Shown here piece by piece: positions 14,085-25,676 of a stretch of DNA of 64,000 nucleotides. Numbering within the stretch: the first letter of the stretch is position 1; each line of letters begins with the position of its first letter. Location of the stretch: positions 4,564,501 through 4,628,500 of the forward strand of contig JARFJB010000762.1 of the NCBI GenBank assembly GCA_036346205.1, in the 5' to 3' direction. Under the pieces are notes generated by a model, which was given only the letters and a program-made list of their open reading frames with translations, did not search any database and was not told where the DNA came from. A program made the translations under genes and the position numbers. The DNA comes from Vesta saturnalis (taxonomy: Eukaryota > Arthropoda > Insecta > Coleoptera > Lampyridae).

Positions 14085-15235
14085 TTACAATTTAGGCGTC
14101 TCTCAGTAATTTTTGTAGTAATCCCGAATCATAGTCTTTGGTCTTGGTCTTTGGGTTAATACAATTTAAAATTGTATACCAAATTATAATGGAGCATAAA
14201 AGCTTAAGGTGTTTAAAGCAGTGCAACAGGCAGAAGCCTCATCTCTTATAGGAGTGCCAATTTCAGTTTCGTCATAAATATTTAATAAAGCATTGTAAAT
14301 GCTTCTCAATTGACACCTTAAGGAGTTTAGAGCTTCTACTCGATTAACTAACAAGTATCATTTAGTGGTTTTACAGTTAGTTCCTTAACATATTTTAATA
14401 AAATGGTCATCTAAAGGTTGGAGAAGCAAACAACAAGTCAATTTATTGAAGCATATTACAAAAATTTGGTGTTTCTAAAGACGCCTTTGCCATATCGTTG
14501 TAAATTTAATCAGTGGCTACTACATGGCAAGTAAAATGCTGGTGGATTCGTCGCCCTTATTATAGATTGTACCCCTGGTTTATCACCTCTCATATTGGCC
14601 CCGCAAGCTTGGCCTCTCATCCTGCAAACTTTGCCCCAATTTTGCAAGTTTTTCAATTGTTAATTTTTGGCATTGTCGATCACTCAGTTGGAAGAAAGCC
14701 TAAAAAGCTTTCAATAATCTTAAAGATATCATTGGGATTAAATATGTTAATAGATACATACCTAACCAAGAATGTCATTTACTCTATCTTACTGACATCA
14801 GGAGTACAATCTAGAATAATGGAATAGTATTTGGATTGCCTAATTCCGTAAATAATATGTGATTTAATATGTGAATGTCCAAGATAAATCAATTCGTCTT
14901 ACTTATCTTACCAAAATAGTGAACTTTAGCCTTAAGCAATCTGCGAACATGCTCTTCCATTATTAGATCAAATTGAGCTAGTAGTTGAATGATTTGTAAA
15001 AAATCTCCATTATTAAAATCATAAAGTTTGTCACTGGTACCTCTAATAGTTAAACAATTTTGAGCAAGGAATTTTATTGTTAGCACAGTCGTAATACCCA
15101 CCCATACCAATAATTTGTCTATGCAGCATTAAGCCTTTGTGAATCATTGTCAGTAGTTTTAAAAGAACAAATTCAATCCAAGGCATTTAGCATTGTATGT
15201 GACTTTTTGGTCTCATGTTCTTTTAACGTGTCACT
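14085..15235 (-). pseudogene. hAT transposase remnant 1 (ZMYM1-like)
   Basis: The minus strand shows, in family order, IKFLAQNCLTIRGTSDKLYD, GDFLQIIQLLAQFD and HYFGKI (the FLA-x-QN-x-ALRG region), then SIILDCTPDVSKIE. The last is the catalytic D-x-T-P-D-V-S block and is followed by a stop. Then come VRYVSINIFNP, ESFLGFLPTE, FASPTFR, NRVEALNSLRCQLRSIYNAL, IRDEASACC and LCSIIIWYTILNCIN. These match hAT transposases annotated in animals as zinc finger MYM-type protein 1-like. Stops and frameshifts are frequent. The N-terminal zinc finger and C-terminal dimerisation domain were not found. A mariner fragment abuts it at about 15236. Confidence 0.72.
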
Positions 15236-16147
15236 GAGGTGCACGAAACCGTGGGGAATATTCATAAAAGTTTGTGAACATCTGCAGTCAATAGGAGTAC
15301 CGTTGATCGCTGGGCACAGAAGCTGAAAGCATCAGAGGGCGGTGCTGCAGAACTCCAAGATTTACCGTGGGCGGGAAGGCCTCCCACGGCTGTGATCCCT
15401 GACGTGTTATCATTCGAGAGGATCGACGCATTATGACTCGGCAATTGCCACTGAAGCTGTCGGTAAGCAAAGGAAGTGCGGATGCGATTATCAATGGGCT
15501 CGGATACAGAAAAGTGTGTGCAAGATGGGTTCCTCGGTCTCTTACTGATCACAAATCCCAAAGAAAGGACATTGCTTCAGATTTGTTACAATGCTTTGAA
15601 GCTGATAGGGAGGCCTTCTTGTCCCAGATTGTGCCACATGATGAAACGTGGGTGCTTCACTTTGAGCCCGAAACCAAAAGACAATCGATGGAATGGCGTC
15701 ATGTTCACTCTCCGCAGAAGAAAAAATTCAAAACGGTTCCTACAACCGGAAAAGTCACAATCACAGTGTTTTGGGGTTGTGCGGGCGTAATTCTCGTGTG
15801 ATGCCAAAAGGCGGTACCATTAATTCAGAAAGTTACGTCCAAGCATTAGACAAACTTAAGCAGCGCTTCCGGCGAGTGCAGCGCCATGTCAACCCAGGGG
15901 GGTTTTCATTCAGCACGATAACGCTCGTCTCCACACAAGTTTGAGGACTCCCTCAGATTTCCACTTGTTTGGGCCCCTGAAGAATACCATTCGTGGAAGA
16001 CATTTTTAAGACGACGATGAGGTGATTCACGCAGTGAAAACCTGGCTCCGTAAACAGAGTAAAGATTTTTACCAACAGAGAATACATGCCTTCGTGTCTC
16101 GCTGGAGAAAGGCCGTGAAAGTTGAAGGCGATTATGTGGAAAAATAG
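15236..16147 (+). pseudogene. mariner transposase (DD34D), broken
   Basis: The plus strand encodes EVHETVGNIHKSL, a stop, STVDRWAQKLKASEGG, GRPPTAVIPDV, GLGYRKVCARWVPR, then VPHDETWVLHFEPETKRQS with the first catalytic aspartate, FKTVPTTGKVTITVFWGC, HDNARLHTSLRT with the second aspartate, and PSDFHLFGPLK with the third. The tail runs through a WLRKQSKDFYQQR-like segment to TAG at 16145-16147. These are motifs of mariner-family transposases related to the mariner part of human SETMAR. Between HTSLRT and PSDF about 30 residues are missing, so the usual 34-residue spacing between the second and third aspartates is destroyed. Several frameshifts also occur. Confidence 0.85.
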
Positions 16148-16248
16148 AGTGACCAGACAAAGCATTATCCTTTCATAAATGTAATTTGGTTAAATAAATA
16201 CTTTTGGAGAAAAAAATATGGGGAATTATTTATTGGGCAACCCTCGTA
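15236..16248 (+). mobile_element. 5'-truncated mariner (DD34D) copy
   Basis: The segment holds a mariner transposase pseudogene and ends at 16248 with TATTGGGCAACCCTCGTA, a typical mariner terminal sequence finishing in a TA target site. No corresponding left terminal repeat is present: the homology begins within the N-terminal domain at about 15236, directly beside the hAT remnant. The copy is therefore truncated at its 5' end. Confidence 0.78.
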
Positions 16249-17012
16249 TGTTGAAATTTGTATATCAGCTACTGCCTAACACTTTACACTGCTCATACCG
16301 TTTAGAAAAAATGACCTAAATACCCGAAATGCATCACCTACCAACATTATTATTAATTTAATTAAATTATTATGTGCAGAAAATCTCTGTACGCTTATTG
16401 TAGCATCTTCAATAATATTTCTTTGTATATCCATTTAACTAATTGCACTTTAAGTGTAAAAAGTTTTGATCAGTATTTTGACGTTTTGCTAAACTGTAAC
16501 GAGTGTCCGTGTAAGCATTGTTTTTTGTAAGAAGAATTCCGCCCTTCTCACGAACTGTGCGGGGTAGTATACATTTGGCCTGACCACATTGATTGTAGGG
16601 TTCGTAACTCCGCTACGATCATTGTTATCAAAAATGTATTATAACACTGGAGAGTGTAAGTTGTTTATCAAAACTTTCATCCGGGGGTCATGAGCGTGCG
16701 TATGTAAACCGTTATAATTTGCTTCCTTCTGTTCTTGTCGTTTTATTCCTATAATTCACTTAAAATCTAACTTTTTCAAGACAAAAACTGCACATACTTA
16801 ATTGATTTATCTGGTAAGTAAATAAATACAGTTTAGAATAAAGATGAAATGCGAATAATTTTTAGGTTACAGTATGTTGTGCATTAATGAATCTCAGTCC
16901 AACAGTAACCCCTTATGAGGATAGATAATTGTAATGGGTTAATATTGTATTGTCATTAATAATATGTAACACTTCACTATAATGATGAGAACTGTGAATT
17001 TACTATTAGATT
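16249..17012. other. No recognisable gene
   Basis: No coding motif or repeat was identified between the mariner end and the YqaJ-PHD pseudogene. Confidence 0.3.
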
Positions 17013-17839
17013 TTAAATGCGACAGCAGTTTTCACAAAACCATTTATTTGTGGGCAGCCTCTTCATCCAAATACATTTTAAGTGATACGATTTTACTGAG
17101 CAATGTATATTTCTACAAACTATTAACCCATCATTTGGCTTTTTACACTTGCACAAAATATCACAAGCAGACGGATAAGATGGCAAAATAATGGAATAAT
17201 GAATTTCGGGAGCCGTTGTAACCTCTGCAATCTGTTCTTTTGGAGTAGTAAAATATTTGCCCAATAATTCGGGCATCACTGCTTTAAAAAAAATTCTGTT
17301 GCAATTTGGCTCCCGGTTATCCAGAACTGTTCGTTGAAATATACTCGTTCAATGAAGTCAAAATACTGTCTGTTACTAACAGCCATTTGCATTTGCACCT
17401 GGTAATAGTAAGCATGTTTGTGATCTAGACTAATTCCTTGCACCCCTCCTTCTAACTGTACATGTTTTAAGCAAGCATTTTTTAAAGCAGTAAGTTCTTC
17501 GACTCTAAATTTACTTGTACAGTCACCATGTACTTCCTGTAAGAAGCAATATACAGCTTCTGCTTCATGTTTACATCCATAAGCTGTTGGTTTTGAACTA
17601 AAAGTTACAGTTCGAGGATAACAAATTCCTTTTAATAAATTGATGGAAGGTTTTATGACATTTGTTTTGCATACTGCTTTGAATTTTGAAGCAGTTATTC
17701 GTCCCTCGTGATATAAAAAGCATTTTTTACTTTTTAATTGTCCTCTTGTCAATTCTTCAATAATATGACATGTTTCACTAGATAAATTTATGTCTATTGT
17801 TTGTCCAATTTCAATTAACTGTGTCAATGATTTCTGCAA
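17013..17839 (-). pseudogene. YqaJ-like exonuclease with PHD finger, inactive
   Basis: The minus strand first gives about 187 codons (17839-17276) with HEGRITASKFKAVCKT, LLKGICYP, FSSKPTAYGCKHEAEAVY, YYYQVQMQMAVSNRQYFDF and VYFNEQFW. This order is that of the YqaJ/lambda-exonuclease-type domain found in many insect repeat-encoded proteins. The segment that should hold the catalytic D...E-x-K (between QGISLDH and KHAYYYQ) is shortened and lacks those residues. A one-base indel in an A8 run at about 17283-17291 shifts into a second frame ending in a Cys/His finger: CKCKKPNDG, then C-x4-C, H-x2-C and WFCENC, a PHD-type finger. An intron may lie upstream: AAAGGTAAAG near 17930 and TTTTACAG near 17860. 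Host-gene or transposon origin cannot be decided. Confidence 0.65.
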
Positions 17840-17859
17840 ATTTTCGCTTAAGAATAAAT

Positions 17860-18424
17860 TTGTTTACCTGTAAAATACATAATAATAACTTAATTTTACA
17901 ACTTTAAAATTGTAATCTTTACCTTTAACAGTACCAGGGTTCTGGTCACTCCTGATATTTTCTTCACACAGAGTACTTTTACCCATTTACACTGAAACAA
18001 TTTGTAATCATCCTAACTTTTGTAAGCTCGAAATTCACTTTGTGGATAGGCACTTTTAGTAAGAACTAAATAATTAACTAGGACACCTTTGGTTTGTGAT
18101 TTCAGAACTACTTATATTTACAAGATATGGGTCAGCATTATTTTCTCTAAATGGCGTTTTTTAACTTCTGGTTCCAGGGTGTTGTAATACAGTTGCTTTT
18201 ATCACACATATTTAAGCTGAAAGTTGAAAATTGTTGAAGATTTCAGGTAGGAATCAATGAACCGAGTAAAATACATAAGCGTCTATGGTTTGTTTACCCC
18301 CATTGCAGTCAGCTGATTGCAAATGACGTCAGACTCCCACGTCCTATCTATGTCATTTAAAATTTTGCTGTATTTATTGTTGATATATCAACTTTTGAAT
18401 TTCCCGGCCAGTCAGTAATACCCG
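17860..18424. other. Possible intron and upstream region of the YqaJ-PHD pseudogene
   Basis: On the minus strand a donor-like GGTAAAG near 17925-17931 and an acceptor-like TTTTACAGG near 17858-17866 could bound a short intron of about 65 bp, with a preceding exon around 17932-18000. The rest has no recognised feature. A TGACGTCA palindrome occurs near 18325. Confidence 0.25.
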
Positions 18425-19469
18425 TATGTACACCACTGGAAATAGTTGGGATCACTAAATGAGATAAGTGGAGAATAGCTTTTTTGAAGTAAGCGGACCA
18501 CTCAATTTGTATGACCCAGTATAATATAGTGACTTTTGATAGGAGTGATGGTCTTTATTGGACCAATAGGAACCTGCATCTACCTCTGAATGACACAAGC
18601 GTTTCGTCCACGCAAGCATACGCACCAATTGAGTAATTTTGCTTGCAATTATTGATGAATGACTCAAACAAATCCAAAATTTCGGCAGCTTTATTCTCCT
18701 TCACCCTTTCACTGCGGGTTGCAGGACTTCACATCATTTCAGAGATTGGCCTTCCCCATACTTCTGTGCTGAAGAGTGAAGCCAAGGATTATCTGTTTGA
18801 CTTGAAAATGCAACAAAAAACCAGAATACCAAGAAGTGCGTGCATTTCTGTGACATTAATATCTTTGTATGATACATTTTGTTTGTTTTCAAGGTTTTTT
18901 CTCATCATAGCAAGTGTTTGGTTGGTATGCAGAACGATAACTTCAATCTTGTTGTTTGGAAAAATAAATGAAAAATTTCATTTGGGGTTGGTGCATATCC
19001 CAGATCCAGAGCAGGTCCCTTGAGCTTTGAGATTCTTGCGTGAATAGTATTTCTACCGAATCTACTCGTTGGAGAACACTGGGGTACCGACTCACAAGTG
19101 AAGCAGTTCCTTTTCCCAAAATATTTAGGTGATTCCTCGATCGTGTTCGGTAACTAAGACGTCGTCATTCACTACAGCATCTTCTGCGGCGTCAAGAACA
19201 GTTCTCTGTGATTCACTTCCTAACGTACCAGGAACATCTGGTAGATGTTCTATGTCGTCCTCATCCGAGTCCTCTAACATAGAGATCTCACCTTCAGAAA
19301 TTATGGAAGCTGTGTCATGATCGCAGGTGTCCCAACCTTCGTCTTCTTCTGGGATATAAGAATCGTTTGAATCGACTTCCGAGTCGGAGTCGTCAGTCTC
19401 CGGTCTAGCTACGAAACTCATAATTCTTTTAGTTCCTTCGGAAATATTCTGCGGCCTTTTGCCCTCCAT
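18425..19469 (-). pseudogene. piggyBac-type transposase remnant 2
   Basis: The minus strand starts at a methionine at 19469 (MEGKRPQNIS), just after an acceptor-like TTTCAG. It encodes a strongly acidic N-terminal region rich in D, E and S over about 110 residues, as in piggyBac transposases. Then, with frame changes, come TIHARISKLKGPALDLG, MHALLGILVFCC, ESFINNCKQNYSIGAYACVD and ETLVSFRGRCRF. The last pair carries the first catalytic aspartate (VDE) and the FRGRC block. Homology fades at about 18425, so the second half of the catalytic domain is missing. It differs from remnant 1 at 11098-12060, which preserves mainly the later part. Confidence 0.72.
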
Positions 19470-19789
19470 TTTATATATACCTGAAACAAAGAACAAGAAC
19501 ATATACGTACTGGAGTGGTAGTAAAGAAAAAATGCAAGTACTACCATTTCTGTATTATGTACTTTAGACCTAATTCAAGAAATAGAAAATAAAGCCTACT
19601 GTTTTGTTTTTCCAAGTACTTACCAGGCAATCCAAAAGAACGGAAAAGTAGCTCATAAGCAGAATTGCATAACAAAGTTTGATAAAAAACAAATGGTGAG
19701 ATTTGGAACATGAATAGTGAGGCTACATAAGAGACTGTGAATCATAACTAATCTTTTTTGAAATATTTTCTCCAAAACGAAATATTTAG

Positions 19790-20085
19790 TTGGAATAGCG
19801 GTAAAAATTACGGGTACAGAGTTGGAATACCCGTAAAAAATACGGGTGGAATATTGGAATATCGGTAAAAATAACAGGCACAAAAAATGTTATCAAATAC
19901 GGAATAGCGGTTAATTTCACCGCCATACTTACAAGTTTGCGATGTATTACGGCGATCTTGACAATGGTCTGCGACGCGACACCATTCCACTACACTTGTC
20001 AGGTAGGCCCAGCCGCACAGGTTAACTAGGAGCGCTCCTAGCGCGCGTTTGGTGTACTATAGCGGTAAAACATACCGATATTCCG
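19790..20085. repeat. Cluster of GGAATAGCGGTAAAA-like short repeats
   Basis: Variants of TTGGAATAGCGGTAAAAA occur near 19790, 19821, 19853 and 19900, with a related AGCGGTAAAAC near 20061 and an inverted copy (ACCGATATTCC) near 20074. They lie about 300 bp upstream of piggyBac remnant 2 and could be subterminal binding sites of that or another element. The function is unknown. Confidence 0.4.
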
Positions 20086-21527
20086 GTCAGAGGATTAATA
20101 GAACAACCACAACGTCGTTAATTTTATTTATTATTCAAAAGTGAAAGAATTTTACATTTAGTTGGGTAAGACATTTTTCTTGCAAATCATCGTATTAAAT
20201 CATCATTTATTCTTCTACGTTCTCCCCAAAAATATTTGTTCGATTTTTTCTGTTTTGAAAAACGCCAAGATCTACCAGATTTGAACCTGTGCTGTACGGA
20301 AGAAAATTCGCTATATCAGCAATACGCAACATTTGATTTACGAATACAAATTAAAATGAATTTGTGTAGAAAATAGTAAGATTAAGCTAATTCGTATAAC
20401 GATAAATGATTACTAATATTGCACAAAATTACTACTACGTACATAATATGCTTGTGTGAAGTGAATTTAATATCCTTTCGATTACTAAATGTGTGGATCA
20501 TATTGTTGAAATGCATTCTAACTCTTAAATCAGAAAAGTTGAAAATTCTAAATGGGTCACATGAGCACCTATAAAGTTTATCCGGATTTTTTAAACAGAA
20601 CTTCAGGCACATACGAAAATCTATTTTTGTTGTATTTTACTCCCACTTATGAATAATTTGATTTGTGTTTATACAGCTGTTGACCTTGCTTAATATTCTT
20701 CTGTATTTAAAGTTACACAAGCGTTACATAATAAATTTAAGAACAGTTCGTTTTTCAGGCTATTAATCTTTTGTGTTACTAAACGAAGAAGGCTACAAGG
20801 CCGTTAATACATTCTAATAATACAACATATTTTATCAACAGTGCATAAAGTGGAGCAAATGGGAAGTTGCCTGCATTCTTTACCGTAAACTTCCTTTATT
20901 TTTTATTGATAAAATTATTTAATAGCAATTTAATAGCAAGCTATTAAATCATAACAATAACTTATTGCAAATAGTTAATATCCTTGGCAACAAGCTAAAA
21001 TAGGAGTTTGATTCATGCTATTTGGTTTTCTATCTGAAAAGTATCAGTTACAAATTTTATTCACTACATCAGATGACTAACTGAATATAATTTCCTTAAA
21101 TGCAACCGTTACACAAAGGTGAAGAAATGGTAGCATATTATTAGGATGAAATGTTTAATTTATTAAAAACCCTAGTTTCGAATCACTTTTTAGTGTTTTT
21201 ACCTTTCGGTACGAGATGGCTAGTTTCGCAAAAGTATGTGTGTGTAAATATCTCAGTACACAGATAACATGTGTGCTCGGTTTCATTTTACAGCAATATT
21301 TGATATCATTTCCCTTTAAAATAACACACTGTTCAATTGAAACTAATTGAAAACTAACTTGCAAAAATAAAAGTAGAATTTGTAAAATGTTTATGCCAAG
21401 ATAGTCTTAACATCGAATGTTTATTTGAGTCCTATTTACAATAATTCATACACGACAGAACTTTTTATTATACCTATTTGAATAGAAGAAAAACTACCAA
21501 ATGTAGAATTTACAAAATTTGCTTACT
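20086..21527. other. No recognisable gene
   Basis: AT-rich sequence with only short open frames that show no family motifs. No repeats were found. Confidence 0.3.
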
Positions 21528-21535
21528 AGTCTTCA

Positions 21536-23910
21536 CAGTGTGACTTGGGGGGGGGGGCGATTTCGGTACTCGCTAGTGATGTAAAACGATAACAAAAGAG
21601 GACGATAAGAAATATGGTAAATACAAGTTGCACAAACAAATAAATCAACCAAGTTTTTTATTAATTTAATATCTTAATAAATTGGTATGAGCACAAACAT
21701 AAAACATATTAGTGTAAAAGAACAATTCTCTAAATAACAAATTCTAATCTTCCAGGTTTAGCTGCCAATTCATCGATTACCTCATCCGAAAATAGGTCCA
21801 TATTTGCATGTATAGATAACATGGCGAATCCATTGAGTCGTCCCTTTAAACAGAAGTGTCTGGTAATTAACTTAACCAATTTGGTTCAAAACTCACAAAA
21901 AAAAAATTGAGATTGATTGCTTACCTCAGATCTAAGTTTCTGAGATAGGTTTTTATTCTCGTTAAGGTAGAAAACGATCTCTCTGCGGTTGATGTTGACA
22001 CTGGCAAGCAAGCCAATATTTTTAATAGTTGAAAAATATTGGGGAAAATCTCTGAATTGCAACTATAGAGAGCAGCCATTGCGTTTTTAGACTTATCTAT
22101 GTCATCCATCTCTAAAAGCTTTCTGCGCGATAGTATAAATTCTAATTTTGCATCATCTTTACAAGTACTAAGATCGGTTTCATAAATGTTGAGCAGACTT
22201 TCAAAGTCCACAAAATCTTGTTTGTTAGAAGATTTTGGAACTAGTGACTGAAATCCAATCAACAACTGATGATTATGAAAACGTTCTTTAATTTGCATAA
22301 TAAATGTGTCTAAAAATGGGCAGAATATGGTTATCCTAAAGTAATCCTCTGGGCAACTCGAACACAATTGAGGATTAGCTCTACGTTTTTGGTACCTTGC
22401 AAGCTTTGGAATAATCAGTGAAACGCTGAGTGTATTATCATCTTCATATATCTTTTTAAAAATCTGTTCTGAATCCTCTCGAAGGTTTTCAATTTCTTTT
22501 AACGTCATATCAGCCAAAAACACCGTTTCGTTCAAATCTATATCTTTCTTTTGAAAGCTTTTACTTAAGGGTAAGGCAAGACTGAATATTTTTGCTGTAA
22601 CAAACAAAGATACCAGAAAATCGCCTTGGAGTATTGCAGAGCGTAAAAAAAACAGCATTCCTGGAAGCCTCTAAATCATTCCATTCCGAGATTGCATCCA
22701 AAGATGCTAAAACTGGCTCGAGTAATTCAATGAAGTCGTTAATGGAATAGAATCTCTTCATCCATCTAGTAGCACAGTTTCTTTTTAACGTTCTGATATG
22801 CTGCTGTTCTATAAGAGTGTCAATATTTTCACTTAAAACAGCTTTTCGTTTCGGAGATATAAAAAATCATGTGCTTTACCCACAATCCCAATACAGTTTC
22901 GAATTGATTGAATTTCGCAAGATTTTGATACCACCAAATTCAAGCTGTGCGCAGAACAATGTACATATTGGGCTAAAGGATGGACTTTTTTAATATGAGA
23001 TTGTACGCCATGTATTTTTCCTGCCATCGTAGCCCTGTCCACGTAAGTATGACGTTTCAATGCCAAATGATTGAAGCCTTTCTAGAATAAGTTGAGCAAA
23101 ACCTTCGCCACTAATATCCACTGCAGGGACAAACTGAAGAAAGTCTTCCTTTAATACACATTTTTCCAAATCCACATACCTTGCACATACAGATACTTCC
23201 TCAACACCACATATATCGGCTGTTTCATCAGCGAGAACCGTGAAGCACTTAGAACTATATACATTATTTACAATTTTTTTAACATAACATCATTGCAGGC
23301 CATAACAATTGAATTTTGACTTACAGAGCTAATATATTTGTTTCTTTGCCGAGTCTCTCCAAGAAATACCACTCACTATGCCACCCACGAATAAAAAATA
23401 AAATAGATATTATACTTCAAACTTAAACTTACTGGCTAAAGACTAAATTGTTGTTTTGTAACTTGCAAACATGTTACTTGCACTGCACATTTATTTCAAG
23501 TTATCGCGTAAGCGCCTGTCGACCGCTGGGATTCGTGGAAAAGGAGGTAACAGACAGCGATTACGGTACGGTAAGGCCCTTCACACTACTTACATTCGAC
23601 ATCTACTAGTATTTGTTCCAAATTGCTAGGTATGAAGTTAGTTATAAAGGTTATGACGTTTGATGTACGTGTGTAGCCAATCAGGAAATTGTTATTCCCG
23701 CATCAATGCGGGAAAAATTACAAAAAACACTGGCATTTACGGACATTTAAACAACAACATTATAATGAAATTATAATTTGTAGTTGTTAAACACCGTTTT
23801 CTCAATGTTTTTTATTAATTAAGACAAGAAGTAAACTTAAAAAATCAATTTTGGTGCCGTCTGAGGGGGGGGCTTAAGCCCCCTGAGCCCCACCCATAAA
23901 TACGCCACTG
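21536..23910 (-). mobile_element. hAT element with 8-bp target site duplication
   Basis: The element begins CAGTGTGACTTGGGGG at 21536 and ends at 23910 with TACGCCACTG, so both ends carry CAGTG/CACTG termini typical of hAT elements. It is flanked by AGTCTTCA (21528-21535) and AGTTTTCA (23911-23918), an 8-bp duplication with one mismatch, which is the hAT hallmark. The 2375-bp body carries one transposase pseudogene on the minus strand. The right end and its flank are duplicated downstream, at 24109-24590. Confidence 0.8.
21730..23350 (-). pseudogene. hAT transposase 2 (ZMYM1-like) with a 65-bp intron
   Basis: The minus strand shows FTVLADETADICG (first catalytic aspartate), LQFVPAVDISGEGFAQ, YLRGQGYDG (second aspartate), YVHCSAHSLNLVVS and, at the C-terminus, ILACLPVSTSTAERSFSTL with the third acidic residue and the hAT dimerisation core. 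The frame then stops after RNLDLR. A canonical intron from GTAAGC at 21924 to AG at 21860 restores the frame into LKGRLNGFAMLSIHAN and a stop at 21730-21732, matching the usual family ending. Frameshifts near 23290, 23040-23060, 22840 and 22640 break the gene. The N-terminal zinc finger was not found. The gene lies within the element at 21536-23910. Confidence 0.8.
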
Positions 23911-24325
23911 AGTTTTCATATACGTGATTGCAAATGCGTATATATATATATATATATATATACAACGTGTCCAATAAAAGGTGGGCACTAAGGGGCCAAT
24001 AAAATGCCGTTTAGAAATTCAAAATATTTCTACCGGATGATGAAATATTTGCAAAAAAGTGAAAATCGCGATTTTACATTTTATTTTTTTTCTGGATTTA
24101 ATTGAAGAGACATTTAAACAATAACATTATAATGAAATTATAATTTGTAGTTGTTAAACACCGTTTTCTCAATGTTCTTTATTAATAAAAACAAGAAGTA
24201 AACTTAAAAAATCAATTATTGATTAATGTGCTATGGCCATTTTCTTATTGTTACCGTCTGAGGGGGTAACTCTGAACCCCTCCGTAAATACGCCACTGAG
24301 TTTTCATATACGTGATTGCAAATGC

Positions 24326-24378
<53 letters not shown>

Positions 24379-24590
24379 CATACATACATACATACATACA
24401 TACATACATACATACATACATACAACGTGTCCAAGATAAGGAGGGCCACTATGGGGATTTCGTAAATGGTAAGAGCTAGAAAGTTGGTTAAATGGAGAAA
24501 AAGGTGGGCACTTGGGGGTCAATAAAATGCCGTTTGGAAATTCAAAATATTTCTATAGGGTGATGAGATATTTGCAAAAGAGATAGAATG
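23742..24590. repeat. Tandem duplication of hAT end plus flank
   Basis: The sequence from 23742 reappears from 24109, a shift of 367 bp. The unit contains the last 169 bp of the hAT element (through CACTG at 23910 and again at 24298) followed by about 198 bp of flank that includes a TA tract and AAAATGCCGTTT. Since the hAT terminus is inside the unit, the duplication happened after insertion. The second copy has an expanded TA/CATA tract and an extra segment near 24430-24500. Confidence 0.75.
24326..24423. repeat. (TA)n(CATA)n microsatellite
   Basis: About 48 bases of TA repeats run into about twelve CATA units. The first copy of the surrounding duplication has only about 24 bases of TA (23939-23962), so the tract expanded in the second copy. 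Confidence 0.96.
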
Positions 24591-24751
24591 AAACGGAAAA
24601 CAGTTTTGCATTGCCACTTTTAATTTTACACCTTATGGTAAGTCATTAAGCTTCATTAATTTAAGTATTAACAATGTTGCATATTTTTTAATTTTGAAAT
24701 TGCAGAATGCTTTTTCATTAAAGACCACTTACATTCCTTATGAATTTTTGT

Positions 24752-25675
24752 TCATAACAAATCAATAAAAAAATCGTTGTGATTTTCTATTTCACAAAAA
24801 TCTGGTGGTGTGATTAAATGTTTGCACATTAAGGTCCAATTTTTTTTAAGTTCTTTTTTCCCAACACATTTCTTAAACTGATTTTGACATATGTTTAAAC
24901 AAACATCTACTTTTTCATAAATGGAGCGTGTTGGGGAAAGTAGCCCTTCAGATACATCTTGATGCATATATATTTTTGTAAAACATGTATTTGAGCTTTG
25001 TGGGTTAATATTTCGCATCTTGATGTAAACTGTTGTTCACAAATACTACAATTAAACTTTTTAATGGTTTTGTAGCAAACGTAGCCGGCAAAATAATTTA
25101 CTGCACAATCTTCCATAGTTACAACAATTGAAATATTGTAAACCGTACTTGCATTCATAGATGAAACTGCATTACTTTCTTCAGTAAATTCATCTACGTG
25201 TATATTACCTTCCGCAATTTTATCGTACGCGTGAGAAAAACTAGGTTGTGAAGTAACTGTTTCTAAGAAGTTGTCTTCGTTTTCATTGTAGCTAGCATAT
25301 TCTGATGGAAAAATTAGAGAATTTATTGCCGTTGACCAAAATATTGATGATGTTGGATTTCTGTTACAACCTCCTCTTCTGCGAATTATAGAAAAATGAT
25401 TTTCCAAAACGTCTTGACTTAACACATAATTAAATTTATTTCGGTTTTTTAACTCATCGTGCAGTAAAGTAATTGCTGTAATTGTTTGAAAAATGGCAGA
25501 AAAGCATGGAGGGCGGGTAATTGTTCCTTTACAATTGACCTTTCTTAAATTCTTAAATAAGTTTTGCATTTTTCTAAGGTATTAATTAACAGCTGTAGGA
25601 TTATCTTCTTTAATAGCACATTTATACGGATGGATTATTATAATAAATTGATTTACTATTAAGGGCAACGAAAGT
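24752..25675 (-). pseudogene. P-element transposase, C-terminal part
   Basis: The minus strand has an open stretch of about 220 codons (25569-24907) with LSQDVLENHFSIIRRRGGCN near its centre. This is the conserved L-x-Q-D-x-L-E-x-x-F-S-x-I-R-x-x-GG block of P-element (THAP9-like) transposases and includes the late acidic residue. It continues with FAGYVCYKTIKKF and paired cysteines (C-x2-C, then H-x4-H), then in another frame to a stop at 24752. Upstream, NPTAVN and LRKMQNLFKN extend homology to about 25675, where the BEL/Pao LTR begins. The rest of the protein is on the far side of that insertion, at 32070-33364. Confidence 0.75.
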
Positions 25676-25676
25676 T

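Noticed and set aside
14513..14827. 104-codon plus-strand frame
   Set aside because: Antisense shadow of the hAT transposase on the minus strand, which has family motifs in order.
24231..24522. Three overlapping frames with YIYI and CMYV runs
   Set aside because: Products of the TA/CATA microsatellite in a duplicated hAT flank.
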